Notes: a model not told the origin generated them from the letters alone. 64,000 nucleotides of DNA from Exiguobacterium sp. SL-9 (GCF_004336985.1 NZ_SJUO01000001.1:682001-746000); one strand, 5' to 3'. Positions 14,908 through 24,522 are shown, counted from the stretch's first letter. Made by a program: numbers and translations.

Positions 14908-17265
14908 TCATTCTGAAGCTTTACGACTAAAGTAGTGATGTAGTCGCACTTCAACGATTTGACTGACCCATTCGTAAACCAAAGGATGAGCATACGCTTC
15001 ATTATGCTCGATGTGTAATGACTCCTCTGATACGAAGAACGGTCCTTTAGCTATTTTATCAAATGGCATCCGCAACAGTAACTTTTCAATCTTTTGTTGA
15101 TGGAACGGGGATTGGAAGTCTTTCGTCTGTCCGTCAATCTGCTGACGATATGGGAATTCATTGATGAACTCATAGAATGGACGAGCCGCCTCGCTAGCTG
15201 AGAGTGGTTGAAGCCATCCCGCGACCCCACGACTTAACATGATGGATAACACAATCATCTTATAGCTCTTCGTCATGTCTGTGTATTCTACTTCAAGCAA
15301 CAGCGACTTCGCCTCTTCAAACAGGTGACTCTCTTCATCATCCAGCTCCTCCACCCGATTTAGGAATCCGTAATACCCTCCGTCTTTCTTCCATTCAGAA
15401 CGATAGGCATCTATTGAGTATTCACCTCGCTGGATCAACTCTAGGTAACTCGGACGTCTTCCAAGTTCTTCTTTCACCATGAAGTAGTTACGCTCCAACT
15501 GTTGTCGCCGTGTCGAAGAACGGGTGACCATTTGCTTCAATAAATCGATTGCATGTAAATCAAATTCGATGGTACATTCGCCTGGTAAATCCACATCTGT
15601 AGGAAGTGCTTTGACAATCGGCTGCCGCTTCGTCGTCAACAGCGCCAACTTCTTATCGATGTTCTTATAGTTCCCAATCAAATCGATGATGGTGCAATGC
15701 GTCTTACCGCTCAATAGACGTAATCCACGACCAATCTGTTGGGTGAACACCGTCAACGATTCGGTCGGGCGGCAGAACAATAACGTATCAATCTCCGGGA
15801 TATCGACACCTTCATTGAATAAGTTGACCGCGAAGATGATATCGAGATGGCCCTGCTTCAATTGACGCATCACATCGGCGCGGTTATATTCGGTCTGGCT
15901 ATGTAACGCGACGGCTTGAACACCTTGCAGGCGGAAATAGTCGGCCAAGTATTCAGACTGAGTGACCGACGAGCAAAAGCCAAGCGCTCGCGTCTGGTGA
16001 TGCATCCGCCAGGCTTCAAAGATTTTTTGAGCGACACTTTCCTTCAACTGTTCAGCCAACAGTTCGTCCTGATCATAGCGACGGCCGTTGATCAGTCGAA
16101 TCTGCGAATAGTCAATCTCATCATAAATCCCAACGTAATGGAATGGTGTCAAAAACGACTCTTCAATCGCTTCGGTAAAGTGCATCTGATACGCAACGTT
16201 GTCATCACATAAAGCATAGACGTCTCCCCCATCTAGTCGGTCCGGCGTCGCAGTCAATCCGAGCAAAAACTTCGGCTCGAAGTAGTCCAGGACGCGGCGA
16301 TAAGATGGTGCAGCCGAATGATGGAACTCATCGACAATAATCAAGTCGAATTGGTCAGGCGCAAGCTGTTGCATTCGATGTTTGGATGCCAATGTTTGAA
16401 TTGAAGCGAATAGCACGTCGGCTGACTGCTCATCTCTCGAGTCACCACCGAGTAACAGACCTGTCTTCCAGTCACTCGATACTCTTTTGTATGAAGCTTC
16501 CGCTTGGAGCAAGATTTCTTTCTGATGCGCGATAAAGAGCACCCGCTTGAACTGACGGGCGAAGAAGGCACTCAAGTACGTCTTCCCTAGTCCAGTGGCG
16601 AGCACGAGCATCGCTTTGCGTCTACCCTCGTTCATCGTCTCGCGTAACGCCTTTAAGGCAGCGTCTTGCACAGTGTTCGGCGTAATCGTATCGTCCTCGA
16701 TATAAACCGGTGGTGGTTCTGCAATCAGCTCCGCTTCCTTCATCCGCTCTTGGCGGGCCATATACTCTTCCTGATAAGGCTGTAAAGAGACGGCGTTCAT
16801 GATTTGGGCATAGTCACTATAAAACAGGTCATGAAACGCGTCGACGGATTGTTCAAACACGTCCTCCGAGATGCTCGCCGGTATCTCGACGTTCCATTCA
16901 ACACCTCGATTCAAGGCGCTATGTGATAGATTGGACGAGCCGACAAAGAACGTCCCGCCATCCTGGGTACGGAACAAATAGGCTTTTGGATGGAACGACT
17001 GGCCCTTCGAACGATACAGTCGCAGTTCAACGCCATCAATCTTCATGAGCATCTCGAGTGCATCCGGATTCGTCAAATAGAGGTAATCCCCAATCAAAAT
17101 CCGAACTTGTGCCCCTCGTTCAACTGCGCTTTTTAGTGCCTCAGCGATTTCTTGAACACCTGATACTTGCGCAAACGCGACGACCATATATATTTCAGTC
17201 GCCGCGTCGATTTGGTGTTGTAATGGAATTCGTAAATGACTAGTATGCAGACGTAACTCACTCAT
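14908..17265 (-). CDS. PLD-nuclease / SF2 helicase fusion, probable defence protein
   Basis: A 785-residue fusion. Residues 1-150 form a phospholipase-D-type nuclease half-site: HxK at 92-94 and GSSN at 109-112, followed by a glutamate (WNVE), as in enzymes that dimerise to build one active site. Residues 195-520 are a superfamily 2 helicase of the type I/III restriction class: Walker A ATGLGKT (223-229), DEFHH (312-316), TATPDR (338-343), QIGRGLR (510-516). The last 260 residues are helical and not assigned. The start at ATG 17265 is chosen over a TTG at 17271 because GAGG is nine bases upstream; it overlaps the MazG stop by eight bases. Together this looks like an ATP-driven nuclease against foreign DNA; no phage data are implied. 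Confidence 0.9.
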   Translation of the reverse strand: MSELRLHTSHLRIPLQHQIDAATEIYMVVAFAQVSGVQEIAEALKSAVERGAQVRILIGDYLYLTNPDALEMLMKIDGVELRLYRSKGQSFHPKAYLFRTQDGGTFFVGSSNLSHSALNRGVEWNVEIPASISEDVFEQSVDAFHDLFYSDYAQIMNAVSLQPYQEEYMARQERMKEAELIAEPPPVYIEDDTITPNTVQDAALKALRETMNEGRRKAMLVLATGLGKTYLSAFFARQFKRVLFIAHQKEILLQAEASYKRVSSDWKTGLLLGGDSRDEQSADVLFASIQTLASKHRMQQLAPDQFDLIIVDEFHHSAAPSYRRVLDYFEPKFLLGLTATPDRLDGGDVYALCDDNVAYQMHFTEAIEESFLTPFHYVGIYDEIDYSQIRLINGRRYDQDELLAEQLKESVAQKIFEAWRMHHQTRALGFCSSVTQSEYLADYFRLQGVQAVALHSQTEYNRADVMRQLKQGHLDIIFAVNLFNEGVDIPEIDTLLFCRPTESLTVFTQQIGRGLRLLSGKTHCTIIDLIGNYKNIDKKLALLTTKRQPIVKALPTDVDLPGECTIEFDLHAIDLLKQMVTRSSTRRQQLERNYFMVKEELGRRPSYLELIQRGEYSIDAYRSEWKKDGGYYGFLNRVEELDDEESHLFEEAKSLLLEVEYTDMTKSYKMIVLSIMLSRGVAGWLQPLSASEAARPFYEFINEFPYRQQIDGQTKDFQSPFHQQKIEKLLLRMPFDKIAKGPFFVSEESLHIEHNEAYAHPLVYEWVSQIVEVRLHHYFSRKASE

Positions 17266-17587
17266 GATCAAGGACCTCTTCTAAGAAGAGACCTTTTTCA
17301 AAACCGCCCCGCTTCTCTCGCTTCTCCTCACGGATGCGATTCAATTCTTCAAAGCTCGCACCGTGCATCTTTCCGAGCGTATAGACGAGCTCCAGAATGT
17401 CAGCAAGTTCTTCAAGCGATTCTTCATCGATGTTCGTCTCTTCGTACTCTTTGATTTCTTCATAGAGTTTCAAGCGTGCCTGTTCGAAATGCTCGGCTTG
17501 ATTGAGATGTTTGACAACAGGAATCTGCCCTGCTTCATGGATGATTTCAGGAATACGGTCGCGGATTAGTTTATTGTATTGAGTCAT
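17258..17587 (-). CDS. MazG-like nucleotide pyrophosphohydrolase
   Basis: A 109-residue all-alpha NTP pyrophosphohydrolase of the MazG/PRA-PH group. It begins YNKLIRDRIPEII, typical of this subfamily, and carries the metal-binding EEIKEYEE (about 46-53) and ELADILELVY (about 65-74) motifs that hold Mg2+ for hydrolysis of NTP to NMP and PPi. An upstream ATG at 17605 is in frame, but AGGAG lies eight bases before the ATG at 17587. Its stop overlaps the start of the PLD-helicase gene, so the two are translated together. In this setting it could clear modified or excess nucleotides, or supply a signal-degrading step; this is inference. Confidence 0.85.
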   Translation of the reverse strand: MTQYNKLIRDRIPEIIHEAGQIPVVKHLNQAEHFEQARLKLYEEIKEYEETNIDEESLEELADILELVYTLGKMHGASFEELNRIREEKREKRGGFEKGLFLEEVLDHE

Positions 17588-17656
17588 TGAACTCTCTCCT
17601 CTCATATTCGTATATGTATTAGTTATATAATATACAGAATGATTAGTACTGGGGAG

Positions 17657-19423
17657 TCAAATAAACCCTTTACTTCGTAACTCATCAATTTTTTTCAAGT
17701 CTTCTGCTGTCGGCATCGGTTTTGAGTCATCTTGAATTGAAAATTGTAATTGATTTAGTCCCCACTCGTTAAAAATAATCAACAATTCGTCAGAAATACG
17801 AATGTCTCTCTCTCGAATTTCATCTAAACCCCAATCGCTATGTTGATTTGATAAATTTAACAATGCGATAACTTTAGATTTTTTATAACTTTCTTGTTTC
17901 TTTTTAAAATAACCATTGCTAGCAACGATATTCAATTTTTTTTCAAATGGTATTTTATTTCCGATATGTTCTACAATCTTTTTAACTTCTTCCTCGGAAC
18001 TAGAAGGGAAATAGCTCGATTGCCACTTCTGCGGAAGTATATGTTCAATTTCCCATCTATCGGGCAATAGTTCTTGCTGCTTTTCATACGCTAGAACTTT
18101 TAATAACATTCGAACAGTATTTCGATGAGCAACTTTTACTTTGTCTTTAAATTCTTTTTCATCTACATTAGGGAAATCAAACTTAGGAGTAGGTGAATTA
18201 ACAACTTCAGCATTTAAATTGAGTATCCCTCTCTTTACAGCATTTATTGTAGGAGTTACAACGTACCTAGCTGCAAGAGTTGCCAATAATTTTTTTAGAA
18301 ATTGTAAAAACATCTCATCAAATTTTTGGGATTCCTTATGCTTTAGATAGTAAATAACAACAGGATATTTCCAAAATTCATTAGGATAAGAGGTTAAACT
18401 ATCCAGTATCTGTTTTACCTTAACATTCTTTGACCAATCTTCTTCAATCTCAACATTATTATTAATAACTATCCACAAGTTCAGTATTGATGTTAGATTT
18501 TTAATAACATCATCTTTGTATAGTTGCTCAAAGTTATTTCTTGAATAATACTTTCTAACACCAGGGGTAGTCGTATTTCTGTCATTTTCTAATGCTCTTA
18601 AATAAAACATATAATAATAAAATAACTTTTGAATACTCTCGTTTGCATCTTGGGCATCCTCGTCCAATTGTTGCCATTGTTCAATAAAATCTGCTTTCTC
18701 CATCAAATCTAATCGATTATAAATTTTTGCTTTAAAAATATCTGCATCCGATAATGCTAGACCTCGATCATTTAAAGTCGAAAAAATAGTAAGGGCTGTG
18801 TCTTGTGAATCTGCGGTAATTGGCAACAAGATTGCTTTATTTAATAAGTTCCGTGTAAACCAAAAGAATAACTCTGGTTCGTTTGTTGCAAACTTCTCAA
18901 TCAACTCTTGAAAAAGTTTATAGTTCAATGAATAATTATCTTTTGCCCCTATTTCGTACGTGCCTTGTTTTAAAATATTCGAGAACGTTATATTGCCTTT
19001 GTCTCTCATCACTCTAGATTCAATGAGGGTTTTATCAAAATCAACTTCCGCAGTCAGTTCATCTTGCTGCCATAACGCAGATTCAATCTGTCTTTTAAAA
19101 TTTCGCACTTCTTTTGTTTCTGTCATCGAATCTAATTTTGTATATATTGCCCGCAATAATAGAAATAAAGAAGTAAGTCTTTGTTGTCCATCGATAATCT
19201 CTTGTTCCCTATTCTCATTTTCATAGGAAACGATTGTACCAAGAAAATAAGTGCTTTCGTTATTATTTCCCGTATACTCTACTAAGTCGTCGAATAGTGT
19301 CTGAATTTGTTCATCCGTCCATGCATACGGTCGCTGATATTCAGGAATAACAAATTTATGCTCTTTTCCAGTCTCTAAAAGTTGCTTTACACTTTGCTTA
19401 TTTACTTCAATCGCTGTCGCCAT
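17657..19423 (-). CDS. DUF262/DUF1524 (GmrSD-type) restriction endonuclease
   Basis: A 588-residue single-chain relative of the GmrSD type IV restriction enzymes. The N-terminal DUF262 domain has IPEYQRPYAW (26-35), IIDGQQRLT (76-84) and FSTLNDRGLALSDADIFKAK (214-233), the nucleotide-dependent, ParB-like part. The C-terminal DUF1524 domain has the HNH-type nuclease core EIEHILPQKW (458-467), with HIGNK and KLNIVASN downstream. GmrSD cuts glucosyl-hydroxymethylcytosine DNA; related enzymes restrict modified phage DNA. The gene is far more A+T-rich than its neighbours, as expected for recent transfer. GTG at 19441 is in frame, but GGAGGAT suits the ATG at 19423. It ends 69 bp before the MazG gene on the same strand. 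Confidence 0.92.
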   Translation of the reverse strand: MATAIEVNKQSVKQLLETGKEHKFVIPEYQRPYAWTDEQIQTLFDDLVEYTGNNNESTYFLGTIVSYENENREQEIIDGQQRLTSLFLLLRAIYTKLDSMTETKEVRNFKRQIESALWQQDELTAEVDFDKTLIESRVMRDKGNITFSNILKQGTYEIGAKDNYSLNYKLFQELIEKFATNEPELFFWFTRNLLNKAILLPITADSQDTALTIFSTLNDRGLALSDADIFKAKIYNRLDLMEKADFIEQWQQLDEDAQDANESIQKLFYYYMFYLRALENDRNTTTPGVRKYYSRNNFEQLYKDDVIKNLTSILNLWIVINNNVEIEEDWSKNVKVKQILDSLTSYPNEFWKYPVVIYYLKHKESQKFDEMFLQFLKKLLATLAARYVVTPTINAVKRGILNLNAEVVNSPTPKFDFPNVDEKEFKDKVKVAHRNTVRMLLKVLAYEKQQELLPDRWEIEHILPQKWQSSYFPSSSEEEVKKIVEHIGNKIPFEKKLNIVASNGYFKKKQESYKKSKVIALLNLSNQHSDWGLDEIRERDIRISDELLIIFNEWGLNQLQFSIQDDSKPMPTAEDLKKIDELRSKGFI

Positions 19424-19647
19424 TATACAATCATCCTCCACAAAACTTTTAGTAACATAGAATTAATTTTAAATAAGTAAATTATTATTATACCAATGAA
19501 ATTATATCAAATAATTGGATATGATTTATATAATTTTGAATCCGAATAAATTGAACATATTTTAAATTCTTAACCTAGTTATTTGTTAATTAAATTGAGT
19601 TGTCTCTCAACTTTCTTGGTAGCTAATGGCTTTTTGAAAATTGAAAT

Positions 19648-19851
19648 TTACTCCACAATCTCAAACGCCTTCACGTACACGACATGGTCGAGGAAGATGA
19701 TCCACTCATCCTCAAACTGGACGAACCCGTCCGTCGCATGACGGAACGATTGATAAATCGACTCCAGCGCCGCATAACGACTCTCCGCCTCCACCACTTG
19801 CGTCAACACCTCATCATTGATCATATGGAACTCAATCTCGAACTGTTTCAT
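19648..19851 (-). CDS. Hypothetical 67-residue protein
   Basis: Small acidic protein (MKQFEIEFHMINDEVL...VYVKAFEIVE) with alternating strand and helix character and an internal WIIFLDHV strand; no family recognised. GGGAG lies eight bases before the ATG at 19851, a better start than the GTG at 19860. It stands alone; the 224 bp between it and the DUF262 gene (19424-19647) is A+T-rich and shows no convincing gene or signal. Confidence 0.65.
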   Translation of the reverse strand: MKQFEIEFHMINDEVLTQVVEAESRYAALESIYQSFRHATDGFVQFEDEWIIFLDHVVYVKAFEIVE

Positions 19852-20057
19852 TGTTCCCACTCCCTTTCATTCAATTCCGAATTCTATTAACCCTTTTCCC
19901 CATTCCGACCCAGACTCCTCTCGAAACCAAGACGAAAATTTTCTCGGCTACCCACAGGAAAGTTTTTCCTATACACTATGATAAATAGTCAGAAAATTAC
20001 GTGTTCTTACATATTTAATAATGGCTATTGTATTCCAACTTAGAGAGGAGCATTCCT

Positions 20058-20750
20058 ATGGCCTATGACTTTGAATGCAAACACTTGACGAAACGCTTTG
20101 ATAACGGCGACGTCGCGACGCTCGCGCTCGACGATGTGAACCTCCACTTCGCCCACGGCGACTTCATCTCGATTATCGGTCCATCCGGTTCAGGGAAATC
20201 GACGCTACTCAGCTTGATCGGCACGCTCGATCGTCCGACCGATGGCACGCTCTTATTCAGCGGCGAACCGATCTCGACCTTGTCCGCGAAACAGCTCGCC
20301 GACTTCCGCTTCGACAACATCGGCTTCATCTTCCAACAGTTCCATTTGATCCCGACGTTGACCGCGCTCGAGAACGTCATGGCATCGCTGTTCGGACGCA
20401 AAGTCGACTATGACGGGGAAGAACGTGCCCTTGAACTCTTAAAAGAAGTCGGCTTGAGTGACAAGGCGAACTCGCTGCCGTCGCAACTGTCCGGCGGTCA
20501 GCAACAACGCGTCGCCGTCGCCCGCGCTCTCATCCACCGTCCGAAGTGGCTGCTCGCGGATGAGCCGACCGGGAACCTCGACACGCATACGGGTGATATC
20601 ATCTTCGACCTGTTGACGCGTCTGAATCGGGACAACGGCTGTGGCGTCTTGTTCGTCACGCACGACCCGGAGCTCGCCGACCGGGCGAACCGAAAAATCG
20701 AGATGCGCGACGGGCAGGTCGTCGCCATGAGCGACGTCCATCATGCTTAA
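20058..20750 (+). CDS. MacB/LolD-type ABC transporter ATPase
   Basis: ATPase of a type VII (mechanotransmission) ABC system. About 230 residues with Walker A GPSGSGKST, Q-loop FIFQQFHLIPTLTALENV, the signature LSGGQQQRVAVARAL, Walker B LLADEPTGNLD and H-loop VTHD. GAGAGGAG is seven bases before the ATG at 20058, so upstream in-frame codons are not used. It overlaps the start of the permease gene by eight bases, so both subunits are made together. Confidence 0.95.
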   Translation: MAYDFECKHLTKRFDNGDVATLALDDVNLHFAHGDFISIIGPSGSGKSTLLSLIGTLDRPTDGTLLFSGEPISTLSAKQLADFRFDNIGFIFQQFHLIPTLTALENVMASLFGRKVDYDGEERALELLKEVGLSDKANSLPSQLSGGQQQRVAVARALIHRPKWLLADEPTGNLDTHTGDIIFDLLTRLNRDNGCGVLFVTHDPELADRANRKIEMRDGQVVAMSDVHHA

Positions 20751-23700
20751 GTTCATCTGGAACTCATGGTGGCGGAATAAGGAACGGTTCATTCTGCTCA
20801 TGGTCGGGATGCTCATCGTCAGTACCGGGCTCAGTTATCTACTCGGGGTGACCCAGGCGAACAACGGGACGGTCGTCAACGAGCTCCAGAAACGTTGGGA
20901 TTCGTCATACCATATCGTCGTCCGGCCAGAAGGCAGCCGCAGTGTGACCGAGGATTTGAACCTGCTCGAACCAAACTATATGAGCGGGCTCGAGGGCGGC
21001 ATCACGCGCGAACAGTACGAGACGGTTCAACAGATTGCCGACGTCGATGTCGCGGCCCCGATCGCGATGATTGGGTCGACTTATTCTAGTTCATTCACTC
21101 AAACGTATACGTTTGATAAAGCGGGTCTTTATCGCCTCAAGATGAACACACTTATCGATACGGGCATTGAAAAAATCAATGACTTCCAAGATCTGAAAGC
21201 CTACTTTTGGGTCGGCTGGATGCCGAACGGTGATTCGACCCACATCGGAATCGGTCCGACCGCCCTGTACGAAGAGTTTCCCCTCTCTTACGGGAGCGAT
21301 GTCATGTTGGCTGGGATTGACCCGGTTGCCGAAGCGAAACTTGTTGGCTTAGACGATGCCGTACAAGCGACAGAGTTCAGTCGTTATTTCAATGATGAGG
21401 ATGTTCCAGAGCCTTACGATGAGGACATCACGACCATTCCGATTTTGATGAGTTCAAAAGACTACGTCGATGCATCAATCAACTACACGATTGAAGAAGT
21501 AGATGTCGATACAACTGATCAAGAGGCGTTCATCAAAACCTATCTCGATCAAGGGAAAGATGAATACCTCGATAGCTTGAAAGGGACGGAAGTCGCCTCA
21601 TACGACTTTACAGCGCAACAAATGCACGACAATATCACGAAACACATTTTAGAAGGGACACCACAACCGCAAGACCCTCGTGTCACAGTTGACTATACTT
21701 GGCTTGCCGAGAAAGCTTCACCTCTCGTATACGAAGGCGTGACGAGCCCGTTCCCGAAACGTTGGCCGTACTCGTATCAAATCAAACCGTTCCTCGCTGA
21801 GGGTGAAGTGACTTATGGACAAGAAAGCATGTATCGCAAGTCAAATAAATACGCGGAAGACCTCAACGATGCGCCGAAGGTAAAATATAACTACATCGGC
21901 TTGTTCGACCCGTCGAAACTGAAATTGTCGAAAGACCCGCTGACGGAACTACCGATGGAGACGTATTTCCCGGCCAGCGCCGATTGGGTCATGAGCTCGA
22001 AGGATGAACCGGTTAACCCACCGACGACCGTCAAGCCGACGAACAACCCGTACAGCTTCCTCACGAAACCACCTTCGATGTTGACGACGCTCGATGCCGC
22101 TTTCGCCATCGCCGGTGACAAAGCCATCTCGGCGATTCGCGTCAACGTGAAAGGCGTTGACGTCTTAAACGAAGAGAGTGAAGCGAAACTCCAAGCGGTC
22201 GCCAAAGAGATTGAGGATCAGACCGGTCTCATCACGGACGTCACGCTCGGCTCATCTCCGCAATATGCCGTCACCTATTTGCCAGGACTCAAAGGCGAGA
22301 GCGCCCTCGGCTGGATTCAACAGCCGTGGATCAAGCTCGGCTCGTCGATCACGATTTTCCAAGAAGCGAAACTCGGCTTCTCCGGCGTCGTCGTGAGCGT
22401 CATCCTCGTCGCGATGCTGTACGTGTTCAGCTCGAACATCATCATGCTGTACGCCCGGAAGAAAGAGTTCGCCATTCTGCTATCGCTCGGATGGCGTCCG
22501 AGCCAACTATCGAAACTCTTATTCCTAGAAGCGACGATTCTCGGCTCGATGGTCGCGCTCATCTCATGGATGATTCTCGGCACATTCCTTTGGACGGCAG
22601 CCGGCTCGACGTCGATCACGCGCATCCTGTTGATCGGCTTGGCCGGTCTCTTAATTTATTGGCTCGGGACGCTCATCCCGATTCGACTCGTTCGACGCAT
22701 CAAACCGTATGAGACGATGCAGTCTGGCGAAGTGTCGAAAGGACGCCGACTGCTCCGCTCCCGCTCGAGCGTCGGCATGAGCTTGAACCAGCTCGTGACG
22801 TATTGGCCGCGGACGACGTTGTCGATTCTCGCCATCGCCTTACCGACGAGCCTGTTCGGCTTCTTCCTGTTCGTCACCTTCCGCCTTCAAGGCGTCTTGT
22901 ATACGACATGGATTGGCGAGTTCGTCGCCCTTGAAGTTGGCACGATGCATTACGTCGCCATGGGTGTCGCCTTGCTCATCGCGATGCTGACGACGACCGA
23001 GATCATGTGGCAAAACGTCTCGGAGCGTAAGCCGCAGCTCGCCGTCTTGAAAGCGCTCGGTTGGCAGAACACGTCCATCCGTCGTCTCGTCTTGACGGAA
23101 GGCGCGTTGACCGGGTTCTTCGCCGGACTGCTCGGCGTGACGGTCACCATCATCATCGTCACCATCATGTATCAGAAGTTCCCGACGTCCGAGTTGCCGT
23201 TCCTGTTCGCGACCATCCTCATCCCGGTCGTGACCGGTGTCCTCGGGGCGCTCCTCCCGGCAGAGCGGGCGGTCCGCATCACACCGGCTGAGGCCATCGG
23301 CGGACACGTCGTCAACCAGAAGAAAGTCGAAAAACGGTTCCGACTCGTGCTCGGGACGACCGCGACCGCTCTCGTCGTCGGTATCATCAGCTTGTTCGTC
23401 TTCACGTCACCAGAAGTCAAACCGGTCACGGAAGAGGCGAAGCCGACACCAGCCCCGACCGCACAGACAACGGGTGCGAAACAGGCTGATTTAAAAGCGG
23501 ATAAACCGAAAGAAGCCAAAGCTACCACACCAAAAGAAGATAACCTTCAAAAAATCATGAACCTCGGTACGTTCCAAACGTTTATCGGGGATCCACAAAT
23601 GAAGAAACGTGAATTCCAAGTCGGGGAACCGGTCTACGCTTCACCGGATGGAACCGAACCGGAAGCTGGGAAACGATTCGTCAGTCTGCCCCTCTCTCTC

Positions 23701-23967
23701 TTTCATGAGGATGATGAATATGGTGGCACTATGGACTATCGACCGAACGGGTTCCGCATGTACACGTCAGACGGGAAAAAATATAGTCCAGTCGATATGG
23801 TCAACCACAATAAAAAAGCGTTCAAAAACGGTTTTCGTTATTTCGCAGGCGAGAAATCTGAAATTGATTTAGTCTTCCTCGTTCCAGAGAAAGAGAAAAC
23901 GCTCGTCTTGTATGCTTCAAGCGGCGCCATGCCGAAAGTGTATACAGTTAAAATTGAAGTGCCATAA
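20743..23967 (+). CDS. FtsX-like ABC permease with large ectodomain and C-terminal extracellular tail
   Basis: A 1074-residue permease: one helix near residues 15-35, a roughly 500-residue extracellular domain (40-545), FtsX-type helices around 548-650, further helices near 690-830, and an additional final helix at about 867-887. After this a Pro/Ala/Lys-rich linker (about 890-950) leads to a beta-rich domain (955-1074) that resembles DUF4352-type extracellular Ig-like domains. The last helix places this domain outside the cell. Typical MacB-type permeases are about 400-850 residues and lack such a tail, so this is an unusual fusion. It probably moves or extracts lipids or peptides at the membrane surface; the substrate is unknown. 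Confidence 0.9.
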   Translation: MLKFIWNSWWRNKERFILLMVGMLIVSTGLSYLLGVTQANNGTVVNELQKRWDSSYHIVVRPEGSRSVTEDLNLLEPNYMSGLEGGITREQYETVQQIADVDVAAPIAMIGSTYSSSFTQTYTFDKAGLYRLKMNTLIDTGIEKINDFQDLKAYFWVGWMPNGDSTHIGIGPTALYEEFPLSYGSDVMLAGIDPVAEAKLVGLDDAVQATEFSRYFNDEDVPEPYDEDITTIPILMSSKDYVDASINYTIEEVDVDTTDQEAFIKTYLDQGKDEYLDSLKGTEVASYDFTAQQMHDNITKHILEGTPQPQDPRVTVDYTWLAEKASPLVYEGVTSPFPKRWPYSYQIKPFLAEGEVTYGQESMYRKSNKYAEDLNDAPKVKYNYIGLFDPSKLKLSKDPLTELPMETYFPASADWVMSSKDEPVNPPTTVKPTNNPYSFLTKPPSMLTTLDAAFAIAGDKAISAIRVNVKGVDVLNEESEAKLQAVAKEIEDQTGLITDVTLGSSPQYAVTYLPGLKGESALGWIQQPWIKLGSSITIFQEAKLGFSGVVVSVILVAMLYVFSSNIIMLYARKKEFAILLSLGWRPSQLSKLLFLEATILGSMVALISWMILGTFLWTAAGSTSITRILLIGLAGLLIYWLGTLIPIRLVRRIKPYETMQSGEVSKGRRLLRSRSSVGMSLNQLVTYWPRTTLSILAIALPTSLFGFFLFVTFRLQGVLYTTWIGEFVALEVGTMHYVAMGVALLIAMLTTTEIMWQNVSERKPQLAVLKALGWQNTSIRRLVLTEGALTGFFAGLLGVTVTIIIVTIMYQKFPTSELPFLFATILIPVVTGVLGALLPAERAVRITPAEAIGGHVVNQKKVEKRFRLVLGTTATALVVGIISLFVFTSPEVKPVTEEAKPTPAPTAQTTGAKQADLKADKPKEAKATTPKEDNLQKIMNLGTFQTFIGDPQMKKREFQVGEPVYASPDGTEPEAGKRFVSLPLSLFHEDDEYGGTMDYRPNGFRMYTSDGKKYSPVDMVNHNKKAFKNGFRYFAGEKSEIDLVFLVPEKEKTLVLYASSGAMPKVYTVKIEVP

Positions 23968-23971
23968 ACCA

Positions 23972-24010
23972 AAAAAAATGGAGCGTCGTCCCTTCCTGGG
24001 ATGACGCTCC
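23972..24010 (-). terminator. Terminator between convergent genes
   Basis: A 13-bp stem with one G-U pair and an eight-T run on the minus strand ends the lipoprotein gene at 24023; it also lies just after the permease stop on the plus strand. Confidence 0.88.
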
Positions 24011-24022
24011 GTTGCGTTTACA

Positions 24023-24493
24023 TCATTTTGGCTCATATCGAAATTCTGACACTTTTGCATTTGTTCGCGAGTAGAGCGTGTCCATCGAGAATCGGTTAGG
24101 GAGACTTATGCTTCCCGCGTACACGTTCTCGATGGTTTGATCAATATACACGTTTTCCGCTTCTAGATATTCGACGATGAGGTCTTTATATTCATCGGCC
24201 GAGGAATCTTCATGACGCATGTCCTTCAGTTCGGCCAAATACGTGTCGTTGTCTGCTCGCATGGCCTGCAACTCTTCAATCGCACCCGGAACATTCACGT
24301 CATCTCTCGGAATGCTCGATAACGTGAGCATTTTGAGATAATGGTCGCGGGCTGCCGAAATGATGGAAGCCGCATCAAAATGAATGATAGGTCTGTCGTC
24401 AACCGGTTCAACCGTGCCCACTCCTCCGCAAGCGGATAACGGCATCATGGTTCCTGCGAACAGAGAGACGGATAAAAGCAACTTTTTCATCAT
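24023..24493 (-). CDS. Hypothetical lipoprotein
   Basis: A 156-residue protein with a signal peptide and lipobox LSAC at residues 19-22, then a hydrophilic helical body with no motif I recognise. Two adjacent ATG codons are possible starts; GAAGGAG suits either. It follows the 154-residue gene at 24523 by 29 bp and ends in a strong terminator, so the two probably form a pair. Confidence 0.78.
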   Translation of the reverse strand: MMKKLLLSVSLFAGTMMPLSACGGVGTVEPVDDRPIIHFDAASIISAARDHYLKMLTLSSIPRDDVNVPGAIEELQAMRADNDTYLAELKDMRHEDSSADEYKDLIVEYLEAENVYIDQTIENVYAGSISLPNRFSMDTLYSRTNAKVSEFRYEPK

Positions 24494-24522
24494 CGATTCT
24501 CCTTCGCATCTGTTAGATTTTC

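Noticed and set aside
19424-19647. A+T-rich gap beside the DUF262 gene as an attachment site or small RNA
   Set aside because: No direct repeats, tRNA remnant or stable hairpin with U-run could be seen; only composition is odd.
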